DNA of 64,000 bases from Mesostigma viride (GCA_009746045.1 RPFO01000348.1:2006960-2070959), one strand, 5' to 3'; numbered from the stretch's first letter, positions 1 to 13,800 are shown. Numbers and translations are program-made. The notes: generated from the sequence alone by a model not told the origin.

Positions 1-2
1 GC

Positions 3-3000
3 TGTCGCTGTCACGGCTCCAGCCTCCTCACGGGGGCGGAAGACGGCAGCATCCGCATCTGGGACCTGAACAGCTCGTCCAATGCCAGCATTACTGCGGA
101 CGTGAACGTTCACGGCGCCGGCAGGAACTTGAATGCTTATCGTGCCAGCAGCAGCAGCACTAATGGTTACGGTGCCAGCAGTTACTTGTTCCACGCGCCC
201 AACAAGAGCGCCGTGCGTGACGCCAGCATCGACGATGCCAAGGTGCGTTTGTGGGAATGCGGCAATCAATCACCAAGGTTTTGATGGTGGGAACACCATG
301 GTGCTTCGATACCATCTTGTTTTCGTGTGCCTGTGGCAACAACATGTTCCAAAAGTTATCATCATAGCGGTTAAGGTGTAGAGTGTGTGCATTACTTCAT
401 TATGTAACGAAAGTGTGTTCCGCTGGCCCGCCCAGCCCCAAATGGCAGTCCTAGCAGCCAACCAAACCGCGCGCAGTCAGCGTCTTTGTGTTCTGCACCT
501 AGATTCGGCGTATCGTGTAGACCCGCCCGCTATCGGTCCAATTTCGGGTTCCCATGCTTGGAATTGACGCATACTCAGGGAGCTCCCAAAAGTCTGGAAG
601 CTCCCAAAAGGTGGACATTCCTCAATTAGTGAAGTAGATTGAGGCATGGTGCGGCAGCCGCCTAGCTTCACCATCTGTTAGCAAGGTGTAGCCGTGCGGC
701 AACCCAGCTCCTTATCTTACCATTATCAAGGACATTGTTCCTGTGGTAGTAGTTTCGCCTGGGAACAACCTGTAGTCTCCCGCATCACGCCACCAAGCAT
801 GTTGTGTAGACAGCATGCCATACCCAGTGCACCCATCCCATGCTTCTCGCCAGTGCCCCCATCCCATGCTTCTCACCAGTGCCCCCATCCCATGCTTCTC
901 ACCAGTGCCCCCATCCCATGCTTCTCACCAGTGCCCCCATCCCATGCTTCTCACCAGTGCCCCCATCCCATGCTTCTCACCAGTGCCCCCATCCCATGCT
1001 TCTCACCAGTGCCCCCATCCCATGCTTCAGTGCCCCCATCCCATGCTTCTCGCCAGTACCCCCATCCCATGCTTCTCGCCAGTCATATGCTGCCCCGTAA
1101 CAATGGAACCTAAATAAACACATCCTCCCCCCCCCTGCCCCCGCACACCCCCCACGCATCCAAAATTGCCTGCCCTACCTTACGTGTTGAGCTCTTTCTG
1201 CTGATGCCTCCCCACTTCCATCCCCCTGGGTTTATCACGCCTCAAGGGCTCCTCAAGTCCAAGTCCATAAAACCATCCCCAAAACCATCCCCAAAGCCAT
1301 CCCCAATTCATCCCCAATTCATCCCCAAAGCATTTCTGATTAGTGCTCAATCCTCATCAATCCAACCCCCCTGGTATCCTCCCCCTCAAACCCCCCTTTT
1401 GGACCACATTTTCTGCTGTTACCGCCCCTCCCCATTCCCCCCCATATACCTGTTGTATCGCCCCCCCCCCTAAACCTGTCGTACCCCCCCCCCCCCCTCT
1501 CCAGATCCTAGCCGCCGCAGGCAACAGCGTCTATTTATGGACGCGCGCCGACCGCAAGCTCATGCGCGTGTTCCGGGGCCACTCCGCCCTCGTCCGCTGC
1601 CTCCGGTCCGACGACACGCACATCCTCTCCGGCTCTTCTGACGGCACCGCCCGGCTCTTTGATGCGTTCAGCGGTGCCCCCCTGCTCGTAATGCGGTCTC
1701 CGGTCACCCCCAGCGGCGCAGTGCACAGTGTCGAGATCGATGCGGACGCGGGGGTGGTGTTCTGCGGGGGGCCATCGGGTGGTGTGGACGTCAGGGATAC
1801 CTCCACGGGGGGGGTTGTCGCCTCGCTGGCGAGTCACAGCAGCGTGGGTGAGTCGCACAAATCCACGACATGGCCACAAGGCTTGTAATTTGCCTGCCTG
1901 CTTTGCTGTCAACGTGGTTGAGTCTCGCTGTCGACTCCCCTCTTTTATTCCGCCTTGCTTCTACCGTTCTCACCGCCCCAATGCCTACTTTTCTCACGCC
2001 ACATGGGTGCATGCCAGACCACACCGCGCGTGTGGAGGATTTTCCCCCCGTCCATCCTCATATGTTTTTACAGATGGATGTGCGTGCGTTCTGGCTTGCT
2101 ATGCGCGCGTTCTGGCTTGCTGGATGTGAGTTATAACTTGCTGAATGCATGTTATGTCTTGCTGGATGTGTGGTTGTGTCCCTGTACTGCCACATGCCCC
2201 ACCAACGGGGCGCTGCCACTTGACACCTGGCGTGCCACCAGCCGCCGTGGGGTCGCTCAAGCTGGGCCTGCACGGCCGTGCGTTGCTGCAGGCGTCCGCC
2301 AACGGCACCATCACCCTCTGGGACCTAAGGTGGGTGGGCTACGAGGCGTCTGTGAGACCTGAAGTAGGCCACCCAAGGGTAGGCCACCAAAGGGTAGGCC
2401 ACCAAAGGGTAGGTCACTAACAGGGTTGGGCGGAACGGGGTTCCGATCCGAAATTTCGGGATTCCAGGGGTCAGAATTCCGTTCCGTTTCGGTTCCTGGG
2501 ACTGCCAAAAAACGTGGTCGGAATCAGGTTCAGATTCCGTAGATGGAACTGACGAAATTCCGGCGGAACGGAACGTTAGCAGTATGAAAGTTAGTGGTTC
2601 TCACTTAATATGAGAATTTGTCTCACTCAATATGAGAAATAGTTGTCTCTCATTTAATTAGCGCAATCAACTAGCGCAGGCAAGAAATCTGGAGAATCTC
2701 GTTTTGAATAGCAATTTTCCGCTCAGCCGTTCCGTGCGCGGAATCCGTTCCGCCTGCGGAACGGTTCCGATTCCGTTCCTGAGTTCCGTCCAAAATTCCC
2801 CGTTCGGTTCCGCTTCCGTTCCGCCACCCCAAAACCCAGTTCCGCCCAACCCTGGTCACTAAAGGGTAGGCCACTTAAGAGTAGGTCACTAAAGGGTTTT
2901 CACCTTTACTCCATTCCCCCCTTCACTGCCCCAGGATGATGAAGTCGCTGTGGGCCACGCGCGTGCACACCGCCGCTGTGACGTCCCTGGACTGGTCGCC

Positions 3001-4306
3001 CGACGTCCCTGACGTCTTCCTATCTGCCGGTGAGCGCTCCACGCTGTTCCCCCGTGGTGGTGGCGATAGATCTAGTAGATAGCACACTGGTATGTGGCGC
3101 AGTAGGGTAACCCTGGTACAGATCAGGATAGATTGGACACGGAATGACACGAATTGGTTTGGAATTCGGTGTCTGCACACTGGGCTATTGTTTCAGATGC
3201 AAAACACTTGCATGCGGCACTATGGATGGGCGGACGATACAAGGGATGGAGCGATGCGAAGGACTGGAGCATGTGGCTGCTGCATCGCAAAAGAAAAACT
3301 AAGAAACATCGCCATTTTATGCCATTCAGAATAACTTGGCCAACCTGGTGATGACCCGGTGGCGACCGGCCTCCCTGCTTCTGCCCCTGCCCCCTGTTCT
3401 TTCTCGCTACTATTCTCCCCCCCCTTCCTTGTGTGCCCTGTCCTCGTGCATCCCGGCCGTACCTTGTGACGGTGGCACGTATAAGACTGCCATGGGGTGG
3501 TGCTTCCGTTGCTCACACACATGGCGTTGCCGATAGTCACGTTTTGCTGCCGTTTTTTGGGCTTACAGATTCTGGCGAAGCAAGACATGACGATTTGTTG
3601 GGCTTGATTTGTCGAGGCCACGTGTTTCCTTCGGTTGTGATCAACTTGGACGGGGTAGCAGATTGTTGTACATCGGATTTCGTTCGTACCGTTAGTGCTG
3701 CATCGTGCAATGGTAGCTTTCCCCACCATTTCCCTCCGCACTTGCAGTGTATTAATTTCACTTGCTTAATGTAATGAGGCTGCATGCTCCATGGCAGCAT
3801 CTCGCGTGGTTTGGATCTGACGTGAGTCCATGCTGGACTGCTTGGTGGACATGTACCTTGCTGCCCTGCCACACGTACATTGTGACATCACCATGGCGGG
3901 CGGATCTGGTTTGGGATGGCATGCGCCAGGTTGGTCGGGTCAGCTCAAGTTCTCGCGCATACTGGATGGCACCACCGTGCGCTCCCTGGCGCGCAGCAAC
4001 CGCAGTAGCACTAGTGGCAGCAGCGGCAGTGCTGGCAGTACCAGCTACAGCAGTAGGGGTAGCAGCAGCGTGGGCGGCGGCAGCGGCACAAATGGACAGC
4101 CAGCAAGGTCAAAGGTCGCAGGTTCCACGGTGCCTGGTTCGTCCACTGGAGGCGGCCCTCCACCGTCGTTAGCCCTGGGGCCCTCGCCGATGCTATCCTT
4201 GTCGGCCTCCCACTCCTTGGTGGTGACGGCCCACGCCGATTCTAGCGTGGTCCTGTGGAAGGTCTCTCTACGAAACTTGCTGGAAGGAGGGCAGGCCACT
4301 TCCTAG
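3..4306 (+). CDS. WD40-repeat protein, 3' part of gene (5 exons, 5' end outside window)
   Basis: Proposed exons 3-242, 1505-1847, 2242-2329, 2935-3029 and 3930-4306, ending in TAG. The phases agree at every junction and sum to 380 codons plus stop. Donors are GTGCGT, GTGAGT, GTGGGT and GTGAGC, and all acceptors end in AG. The product shows WD40 blades: DGSIRIWD in exon 1, NSVYLWTRADRKLMRVFRGH then LSGSSDGTARLFD in exon 2, NGTITLWD in exon 3, and a terminal ADSSVVLWKV. Blade strands are split across exons, so the splicing is well supported by the repeat pattern. A Ser/Gly-rich low-complexity linker (about 4000-4150) interrupts the last blade. WD40 propellers are protein-interaction scaffolds. 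I cannot assign a specific family, so no partner or process is claimed. Intron 1 (243-1504) holds a 25-bp minisatellite and C-rich tracts. Intron 3 holds a hAT-like MITE. The start lies left of the window. Confidence 0.8.
825..1090. repeat. 25-bp minisatellite in intron 1 of the WD40 gene
   Basis: About ten head-to-tail copies of a unit reading CAGTGCCCCCATCCCATGCT plus TCTCA, with one shortened copy near 1027. The array gives repetitive open frames in all three forward frames (HASHQCPHPMLL-like), which I regard as non-coding because it lies between two well-supported exons. Confidence 0.9.
1258..1504 (+). repeat. Short CCATCCCCAAA repeats and C-rich polypyrimidine tract before an acceptor
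   Basis: Repeats of AACCATCCCCAAA at 1270-1330 are followed by about 130 bases dominated by C and T, with C runs up to 12, ending in the CTCTCCAG acceptor at 1504. It reads as an extended polypyrimidine tract of the WD40 gene. Confidence 0.6.
2330..2934 (+). repeat. 15-bp repeat array in WD40 intron 3, split by a MITE
   Basis: Units of the form GGGTAGGCCACCAAA occur directly after the donor (2360-2420) and resume at 2855-2900 after the 434-bp insertion. The first units resemble the donor region itself (GTGGGTGGGCTACGAG), so the array may have grown from the splice junction. Confidence 0.65.
2421..2854. mobile_element. hAT-type MITE (non-autonomous DNA transposon)
   Basis: The 434-bp element starts CAGGGTTGGGCGGAAC and ends with the complement GTTCCGCCCAACCCTG, a terminal inverted repeat of about 16-22 bp with few mismatches. 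It is flanked on both sides by the octamer GTCACTAA (2413-2420 and 2855-2862), an 8-bp target-site duplication as made by hAT transposases. The CAGGG terminus also fits hAT. Inside, imperfect subterminal repeats of GGAACGG/CCGTTCC type recur on both strands. There is no transposase frame, so mobility would depend on an enzyme supplied elsewhere. Caveat: GTCACTAA also resembles the host array unit. Confidence 0.8.
3030..3929 (+). other. Intron 4 of the WD40 gene, no recognisable content
   Basis: 900 bases between GTGAGC and GCGCCAG. No coding similarity, tandem array or terminal repeats were seen. Confidence 0.6.
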
Positions 4307-4817
4307 CCTGGGGCTTATTGTTTGTGGCTCACAGCGATGCGATTAGTCATCCTGTGAGGACATGGCCGTTTGGGCCATAGGAAACACTAAGGGTATGCAA
4401 GGCATGCCACCCTTGCCTAATTGCAAGCAGCACATAAGATCCAGACTTCAATTACCAATGTGACAAATTTAAATAACTAGCTAGCAAAGTTATTCTGGGG
4501 GATTGGCCTGCACATGCAATGTACAGCTAGCCCCATTTCACATGTGCATCAATGCTGATTGTGCGTTCAATCTGCTCGTCAGAAGTAGATCGCCAGTCCG
4601 TGCAAACAGGGTGGTCCACTGCATGTACGTACGTGGGGTGTGTGGTGCCTTATCATCCCTACTGTTCATTCAAGCATAGCATGATTTACCCCCCAGTCAT
4701 TGAAGTCGGCACAAAACCAGGCGGACCAAGGTTGGTTGCGCTCACATCTTGGTGCCATGTAGACAAAAGCAATGGAAAAGCTACATGCACTCATCTGACT
4801 ACCTAGGATAAGGAGGA
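4307..4817. other. Convergent intergenic region
   Basis: 511 bases between the stops of the WD40 gene (+) and the membrane-protein gene (-). It should hold both 3' UTRs and polyadenylation sites. I saw no further gene. Confidence 0.6.
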
Positions 4818-7800
4818 TCATCTTTCTGGGGAGGAGAAGAAAATCACCAGGAAATATACACTCAGACCAGCTGCCAAAATGCCAGCATAATAGAAGGCCT
4901 GGCGAGACGTTGACGCATGCACGTATTCCGTCTTGCAGCACTTAATGCCTTCCCGTGCCGCAGCCAGCTCCTGCTCCACATACCTGAACATCGAGTGACC
5001 ACACCGTTAAAAAAGAAAAAGCGCATGCAACAGGTGAGCCCTCTATGACAGAACTTCAACCAGATTTTACAGCCACAGACAGTGAGTGCCAATTGAGCAA
5101 TTTTGTGTTGTAGATCTTAGGGAATGTCTCAACCAAAGGCAATACTCAATTACCAACCATCATCGTAACACCAATATAAATCAAGCGTGGTGACCGTGAT
5201 TGCAAAATTCGTGGTCCATAATTTGCACTTGGAGGATACTAACTGCGCGAAGCGCCAGGCGTGCCAGCAGTTGCGCGGCCGCTGAAGGTGGCCTCCGTTT
5301 ATTTTCAAGGGACGGAAGGGACTACAGCAGCCATGGGCCATTAGCAACAGGCCACTGCCCACGGGCAACTAGCCACGGGCCATGAGCTATAGCCTTGGGC
5401 AACTAGCCACGGGCAATTTCAGCAGTGGATGGAAGGAATTTCAGCGGTGAAGGGCAACGAGCGACGGGTCACTACTGTAGATACTGGCCACTAGCCACAG
5501 GCAATCAATTTCAACAAGGGAGGGACGAAAGGCTAGCACTCGGACCTGACTAGGAGTCTTGGAAAAATTGACCCAGTTACAGGGTATAGGCATTTCGGAT
5601 AGGGTTAGGGGCTTGGCCCCTATCGGGTCTACTTGCTTAGAGCATAATTACAGTCAAAAGCCAAAGGTGCCTAAGCCCAAGGTATATGAACACAAACATC
5701 AGCACCCAAGGTCACAGTAAGATCATAGATAATCACAAATGTATATCAAACCAGTCTTCGCGACCGTTGCTGCGCACGCAACATCGACGTCACCAAGCAC
5801 CTAGCCGCAAGCGGATAGGGCCAGCAGAGTATAGTACTGTCCGGGGCCGCTGCCCTGGTCCACAGGTGCTGACTCAGACATGCCGACTTTACCACGAGAA
5901 AACTCACTGGTGGTCCTGCATCGATGGACGGCACCCACTACGGTATACAGAGGCGAATGCCTACAGGTGTATCAAAGAGACGACCAGCGCAGGCCAGAAA
6001 TATGGATAATCCGGACCATGGTAGCTCGAGCCTGCTGCTATCTTATCCGCGTTTGTCGAGTCCTTCAGGATGATGGAGATGAGTAAAGGTGGATATGTGT
6101 AGCCGTGGACATTGTAAATTATGGCTGGCTAACGTTCATCGAGACCTAGACGTTTTTGCTAAAAACAACCTCGCGTGATCAGGGCAGGTGTTCCTAGCGG
6201 CCTGGAGTGTCCAGTTGTAAGCACCACTGCTAAGAGGTATATAGGTACCCAAGGTATCTGCCCATCTAGTGATAGGTATGCCGTGCCGGAAACTTTAGGC
6301 CTTTAGGCCCAGGGCCACCAACCGGCCTAGCCAATGGGGAGCATAGTGGTATTTGTGACCCAGGTGCATCCAAACAACTTAACGAATCACTACAACCGGA
6401 AGTCCCTGATACGACCACTTGATCCTTAAATTGAGTATCGATGTCTTAAATTGTGTATCAAAGAGACAACCAGCGCAGGCCAGAAATCTGAAAGCGCATG
6501 CCTGGGACGTCCTAATGCACACGCATAACCTTAAGGAACATGACAAGGGGGAAAAATACATGCCGCACGTTGTCTTAATTTCGTCATGCCATCGACGATA
6601 TCCCGAACAGAACCGTAATAATAATAAGGCAAAGGACACTCACTGGTGAAACCCGCGAACAGCGACCAGCACAGAGGACGACAGCTCGTGCGCAGCCGCC
6701 AGCTGGTGCGAGTAGAGCAGGCCGCCCAGCTTGACAAACTGTTCCTCCAGGTCCTGCGGGCATGAACATGCAACGGGGGGAAGTGGAGCAAGTGGAACAT
6801 CCATACATCCTTATTAGACATCCATATTAGCCTCGATGCTTTATGAACGGTTCCTCCAGATCCTGTGGGAGTGTGCGCACACAGTGAGAAGCACGGGCTC
6901 CTGTATCCAGAACTCCGCATCCTTGCCCTGGGTCAGTTGAGAGAAGCCGCATCCAACCACTGGCTATAGGGTCCTCCGTGCGAATGGGTACGCCTACAAA
7001 ACCATTGCAATCTATACTCAAGTGACCCGTGACCATGTCAAGCTTTGTTGTGGTGAGCCGCCACCAGCCCCGAACCAGCAGCGCTTGTTTCCTGCGTGTT
7101 GTATGTGTGCACAGAAATCGGCTAGCATGCGCGCTGGCTGCATTTTGCTTACGTGGCGGCTGTATGGGCTGAAGGTACTGGGAGGAAAGGTGCTCACAAG
7201 GAGAGTGGGACTGATTGCACGATCCGCGTGATTGGCAGATCATGCTCACACTTGTGCTTTTGATGGTGCATCTTTATTACAACTTTTCGCCCTTCCCTTA
7301 AAGATTAGATCAGAATGAAAAAATGGCCGCAAGTGTCGGCGTCTATATGAAGGTCAGCTTCCCCAGATGCCACAAGCTGACAGGTGCGTCACTCGGCGTT
7401 GCCAGGGCGACCTCTTTTTCGCCCCAGTTCAAGTCTCACACTAATTCCAGCGACCCAGGCACGGCCCTCATCAGCATCCGCCAGCGCTCCGAAGCACAGC
7501 AGCCTCACAGCAGCGAACCAAAAAAAAAAATAAAAACAAGAATGAATGAAGGCAAAGCAAGTGAGGGGCCAGCAGCCACCCGGGGGATGGTGCCGCGTGT
7601 GTCAGCAGCCAGCCCATCATCAGCCTAGCGAAAAAAGCTACAGCCAGCCCACCGTCAGCCTCATGAAAAAAGCAACAGCCAGCCCATCATCAGCCTAATG
7701 GGAATAAGTACAGCCAGCCCACCATCACCCTCGTGAGAGTGCCCACGGTCAGCCTACCATGAGCACGCGCTGCAGCCGCTCCACCACCGCCTGGGGCAGC

Positions 7801-10800
7801 GCCACCGCCGACTGTTCCCCGTCACGGTACAGCACGTCGGGCCACCCGCCGCCAGCGCCGCGCGTCTCCCCTGCGGACGCCAGCAGAATGTCCCTTCGGT
7901 CGCCAAAGGGCGTCGACAGGTGCTCGGTGGCAAACTTCTCCACCTCCTGCGGCGCCGCCCCGGTCATGAGCGAATTAAACAGCCACAGTGGTGATGACGG
8001 ATGCACAAAGGAAGCAGTAAGTACAGGCTGAACGTACAGTATGCATCTTAGGATGAATGTACAGTAAGTAATTACTACTTAACAAAGATGTGGCCTAAAA
8101 GCAAGGCCCTACGTGGCTTTGTTGAGCAAAAGCAGGAGGTCGTGGACATGACCTTCGCCATGTCTTTGAAAAGCCCCTGTTGCCACCCACGAAGACACCG
8201 CCAGGTCTTTCCCACCGCCATGGGATGGACCCTCTGGCTCCGCAAGGCAACTCGTATAGCAAGATGAGCCCTGGGATACTGTTGCCAGGCAGGCGTGGCG
8301 CGGGGTCGATCGGTTACTAGTAAGGACACTACCTGCTTGAAGCAAGTAGTCCAATCATGATCCCCTCGTTAATCAAAGGCCCCTGTAACACCATGGCCGG
8401 CATTCCCAGCCCCATTTATGGATACAGCGCTGCCGCGCGGGTAATGCGGGGATGGGGGGGCATGTTGAACTAGTTTGTACCCTGAGACTCACCCTACGGA
8501 AGCACGTGAGTTGATGTCATGGATGCATTGTCAGGAAAAGGTCCCAGCACCCACCTCGAGCGCCTTGCGCACGCCCCGCAGCGCCGTGTCGATGCGAGAG
8601 ACGATCGCGTTGCGCTGGTGAGGGGAGACGGGAGAGGAGATGAAGGCAAGGAGGAAGGAAGGCAGAATGATGAAGGCAACGGGACAAAGGCGGGATGAAA
8701 AAAAAATGCGAAATGGAAGGACAACAAGAATGAAGGCAAGGATGAAGAGAAGTATCAAGGGGCATGGAGGCAGTGACAACAAGGAGCATCAGCATGGTGA
8801 CGGCGGCACAAGGATGGCCGTGTGTGGGTACCAAGCCAGCACATGCACGCATTGGTCTGCGCCTACCAGTGCTACATACAGGCAGGATATGGCATGGAAC
8901 CAGAACAAAAATGTTGAGCGGCTTCCATTCACGCCAGTACACAGTTATTGCTGTCAAGTCTACCGAACCTGTCACTACTTTATACTATGTGTAAGTTACT
9001 ATCAACTATGTTTTAATTCTGCCACCTCGCACGCACCTGCACCGTGTCGGCGATCAGCAAGCTGACGCCCGTGGTGTTGGAGAAGGGCCCGAACGGGTGG
9101 TGACCCGTCGACCACATCCAGCTCTCGTGCACCTGCCGCCGCATCGGGTTGATGCGCTCGTACGGCGCCACGAGGCCTCCCAGCACAGAGGCCACGCCCG
9201 CGATGATGTGGCGCGTGGGCGCGCTAGGGATGGCAAAGCGCGTCACGTTCTCGCTGTGGTAGCTGCCAGAAGAAAGGGCAGCGTTATTGGAGAGGGAAGC
9301 AGTACAAGGGGGGAAGGGGGAGAGAAGGAAAGGGGGTCACAAGACAGGGGGGAGGGAGGTTGCACATTTGTGCCGAACGAGTACACACACACACACACAC
9401 ACACGAGCGGGCTGTTTGCAACACAAACACAACAATGGTTGGTTATACAACTTGAAGGGAATTGCACGCCCAAGAAAAAATCATGCTTCTTACTCAGGAA
9501 ACAATTAAAGCTTCGGTTTGTACCATGTCACGCCTGCCACTCATACCCAATGATGGCATGAGAACAACTGACGGCTAGGTTATTCTACCAGCTGACACAG
9601 ATACAACATGACATACAGTCCACGAAATCTTTTTATCGATAACCACGAGCCACCGAAAGCATATAATATTGAAGTATCATAAATGACATAATGAAAATAG
9701 ATATAAAATAAATTGGCTGTGTTACTGTAAGACGCCTGGCCCACCCACCCGATGGGCACGTTGCCTGCTGTCGTCTGCAGCACCACCACGGCATCGTTGG
9801 AGGTCTCCACGAGGGAGTCACCGTTGAGGAGAAGCTCCGGCGACGTGCCCGCGATGGAGATGAGGTACCTGGGGACAAACGTTGGGGGAGATGGAGATGA
9901 TGACGAGCCGTCGGGACAAGGGGCGAGGAATATGCAATCAGACGTGCGACGCAGAGGCACGGAATGTGAGCCAGGGACATGCTAGAGAGGGGGGAAAACC
10001 GAAGAGAACGTGGAGAAGGAGGCGTCACCACGAGATGTACCCCAAGAGGGCATTGACGATGGACGTTGTGGATGTTGTGCACATTGACGATGTCGTACAA
10101 CAAAGCAAATCTGCGGACGGTGTGCCAAACAGAACATATCCAGGCAACGATGGGTGCAGCTCCTTTTCCAGGGCAGCAGCCACCATCGCCCGCCCCACCA
10201 ACAGCCCTCCATGATATATAGCAGGTGCGGCGCCACAAAAAAAAAGCCAGCGGCGCAGCACCTACACGGGGATGACGCGCGTCCCGTGGGACTTGGTGTA
10301 CTGCGGGTGTTTCTTGTCCTTGTCCTTCTTCGGCTCCTTGCCGTCGGCCGCGTAGGCGCCAGGCGTGGGCTGCTCCAGGCCACCGGGCGCCTGAACGGGG
10401 GGGCCCTGTTCAGCCACCGGCAGCTGCGCACGCATAGCAGCCACAGACATACCGGTGATGGGGGACCAGAAACGAGCAAGCACGAGGGGGTGTGCGTGCA
10501 CGCGAGAGGGGGAGGGAGAGAAAGAGGGGGAGGGAGGGAGTCAGCGAGACGTCCAAGGCACGCCACAAAAGGAAAACCATTTAAGCGCGCAAGCAAGGGA
10601 GAAGAATAGCATTGGATGGCCAAGGCCATTTGGAGGGCTTGGAGGATTTCGAGGACTTAGATGATTTGGAGGACGATTCAGATAGTGGAAGAGCGAGTCG
10701 GACTGTACGGCAAGTGTGACACGTGGCTAGCGGCGTGTGCATTACCACCATTACCACGAGCGTTCGCGCTAGCGCACGCGTGGATGCAGCATTCGCGGAC

Positions 10801-13800
10801 CTAGCGTGCGCCAACATCGCCCATGAAAGTACCCTCAGATGAAGGGGCATTATTTGAAAATGAAGTCGTGGTCCACCCACACCTGGGGGGTGAAAGGAAA
10901 AGAGTGCTTGAGGCTTCACACGCACACAAGTTGAGGAACAACGTCCACCTCTAGCCACGCACCCACCTGTGAGTTCAAGGTCTTTCTACAACAGAGATTT
11001 GCAGGCCGTGCGCCTGCAGATTGAAAAGGTGAACCTACGAGTCGATCTACCGACGAATCCGCACGCACGAGCGGCTTCAAGGCCTACCTACAAGAAAAAA
11101 GAGCACGCACCTGCGGGTTGAAACCCTACCTAAAACAGCCATGCGCACGCACCTGCGGGTTGAAGAAAGTCTTGGCGAGGATTGGGTGGGAGATGCCGAT
11201 CAGCCCAGACGCTAGCATGTCCGCGGAGGTGCGCAGCTCCTGCAGACGCACGCGACCATGCATATGCACACACAAGCACATGCGCACATATGAGCATGCA
11301 CGCTGGTTGTCTCACGGATATGAGCATGCACGTGCACACCTGAGAACGTGCACACACATGGACATGCATGCCCATGCACCTGCACATTCATGAGCATGCA
11401 CACACGGTTGTTTGGACACGCAGATGTCGCGATGACCAGGTAAACACCACCCCAACAGGCAGCAGCACAGCAAGCAACAAGAGCGCACCAGCGATGACGC
11501 AAGCCAGAAGAAAAGTGCCGATGAGGCACTCCAAGCCTCATTTTATGGATGTGAAGCGAAGGAGCCAATCACTTGGTCTGACAGGCAGCTGGAACAGGGC
11601 TTACATGTGCACTTCGCCATGCCCTGAAATGTGTAAGTGACCGACTATGCCCTATAGTGGCCGACTATGCCGTGAAGTGTCCTACGATAAGTTACCATTC
11701 CCTGAAATATCCTACAATGACCCACCACACCCTGCCATGCCCTACAGTGAACCCCCCCCTTCTCGTGACCCACCTCAAGGATGATCTTCCCGTCGAGATA
11801 CGGCGCGGTGCCGACCGTGTAGCGGCCGATCCCCACAGGCTCCAGCACGCTGTGGGACTGCTGCGCCTTGGCGATGGCCGTGGCTAGGTGCTCGTGCTCG
11901 TGTAGACTGTGGACGCCCGCGACCACCGCGACCTCCTGGCCAGGGTGCACCATCTTGCGCACCTGGGGGGGACCCATCAAATGATCCGTGAACCACGATC
12001 CAGTAGTGCCATGATAGGGGGACATGAAATGTTTGATATCGTGTATGAGGGGAGGGGGGGGGGGCGATAGATGTGGGAGGGCAGTCCGTGTTGATCACCA
12101 TTAACATGTGGGGTTGCATGGTGCAGCCATAGGATGGGGCTCCTGTTTAGGGTTCAGGGTTTAGGGTTTAGGGTTGAGGGCTTCATGTTTAGGGTTTGGG
12201 GATTATTGGGCGGTCACGTGGGACGCGAGAAAGGGCGCTTGTTTGCAGTGTTTATGCCGATGCCACGCAGCAGCGGATGCACGGGTCACTGAAGCTAAGG
12301 TGAACTGTCAAAGGATGGCCATGGTAGGTGCAGCAAGACTGGGACCGACCAATAAACTGCTAGAGGGAACAGTTGTCATAATAGACACAAGCGCCTACCC
12401 CGCCAGCCAGGGTGGTGTATTCAACAAGCGGGGTTTCAAGGAAAGTGGCAGTATGAATAAATGCATGGAGACTTTTTCCGCCACGTCCTCCTTACCTTGT
12501 TGTCCACCGCCACCAAATACTCTCCTCCTCATCCCTCTATCCAATTGCCCCCCCATCCTGCCCCCTTACCTTCTTCCCTAGCAGCACCAAGCCACCCTCA
12601 CCCGCTTTCTCCCACTCTCCCTCTCTGCCTTCCTTTCCCATCCCACTCCCCCTCTCCCATTCCGCCCTGGTTCTCCATCATCGCCGAGTCCACTCCGCTC
12701 TTTTAGCCTCGACTCCCCTACCTCATTAGCCAACCCAACCCTGACCTCCTTTATCAGCAATAGGTCCGCACGTCCCCCTCCCCTCCTTCTCAACCGCCAC
12801 CAGGTCGACCCTCCCTCTGCCCTGTTTAAATACCCCCCCCTTAGCCCTCCCCCCCTCCCCTCCTTTTCATCCGCCGCCAGGTCCACCTCACCTTATTTCC
12901 CACCATTACCAAATCCTCTCCCCCCTCACCTCGCTCTCAACCACTGGCTGTTCCTCCAACCTCTCACCTCCTTCTCCACCGCCGCCAGGTCCACCGAGAA
13001 CTCGTGCCCCGGCGTGAGCGGATTGAAGTCGTGGTGGTTGCGCAGGACCATGATTGGCACGAGCACGCGGTGCGCAAAGTCCAGTGTCTGGATGCTGCGC
13101 GCACACAACATCAGGATGGATAGAATGATCAAGTTGATTGAATGATATTTTTGACTGAATGATAGATGATGGATTGAATGATAGGATGACAGGAGAAGAG
13201 AGGGGTACAGGGCGCCGGGGTAAGGGGGGGGTAAGTATTGGGCCAGAATTTGGAGGGGTACGTATAGGGCAAGAATTTGTGGGTAAGTATTGTGGGTGGG
13301 TAGGTCGGGATAGAACGAGTTCAAACGTTGCCAAGGGCAAGAGGGACGGCACATTTGCACGTTACTTTCCTCGCGGAAAAACTCAGGGATGGTAGTTGGC
13401 ACGAAGGCATGCGCGTAGACCAGAGGAGGTGCGTGCTAAGGCATGCGCGTAGACCAGAGGAGGTGCGTGCTAAGGCATGCGCGTAGACCAGAGGAGGTGC
13501 GTGCTAAGGCATGCGCGTAGACCAGAGGAAAAGCGCACGAAGTCATTGCGCGTAGACCAGAGGAAGTGTGAGCCAAGGCGAGCGCGTAGACAAGAGGATG
13601 TGCGCACGAAGGCATGCCATGGGGAACTGACTGATTGATAGGGCATCCCTCATTAGCTAATGGAAGGGGGGCTCCCCCACTGATGATAGCACCCAAAAAG
13701 AGACGGCAAGCAGGGCCAGCCTCTTACATTCTAAGGGGAAAATAAGTTATCTGATTTACCAATGGTATGTGCAGAACAGAATTGTATCCATAGAACGGCC

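Larger units (their letters stand above)
5100..6643 (-). other. Last intron of the membrane-protein gene: short repeats and dispersed-repeat insertions
   Basis: Holds a loose array around 5330-5510 built on GCCACGGGCAACTAGCCAC-like units, a full copy of the dispersed family Q (about 5965-6235) and a short Q fragment at 6456-6490. No exon was seen. Confidence 0.6.

Noticed and set aside
243-284. Continuation of the first WD40 exon (VRLWECGNQ) to its stop
   Set aside because: The VRLWE reading looks like a blade end, but the AAG/GTGCGT donor at 243 gives an in-phase join to the next blade, whereas read-through stops after 14 codons.
694-1117. Three overlapping repetitive frames (ASHQCPHPMLL-like)
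   Set aside because: 25-bp minisatellite within an intron of the WD40 gene.
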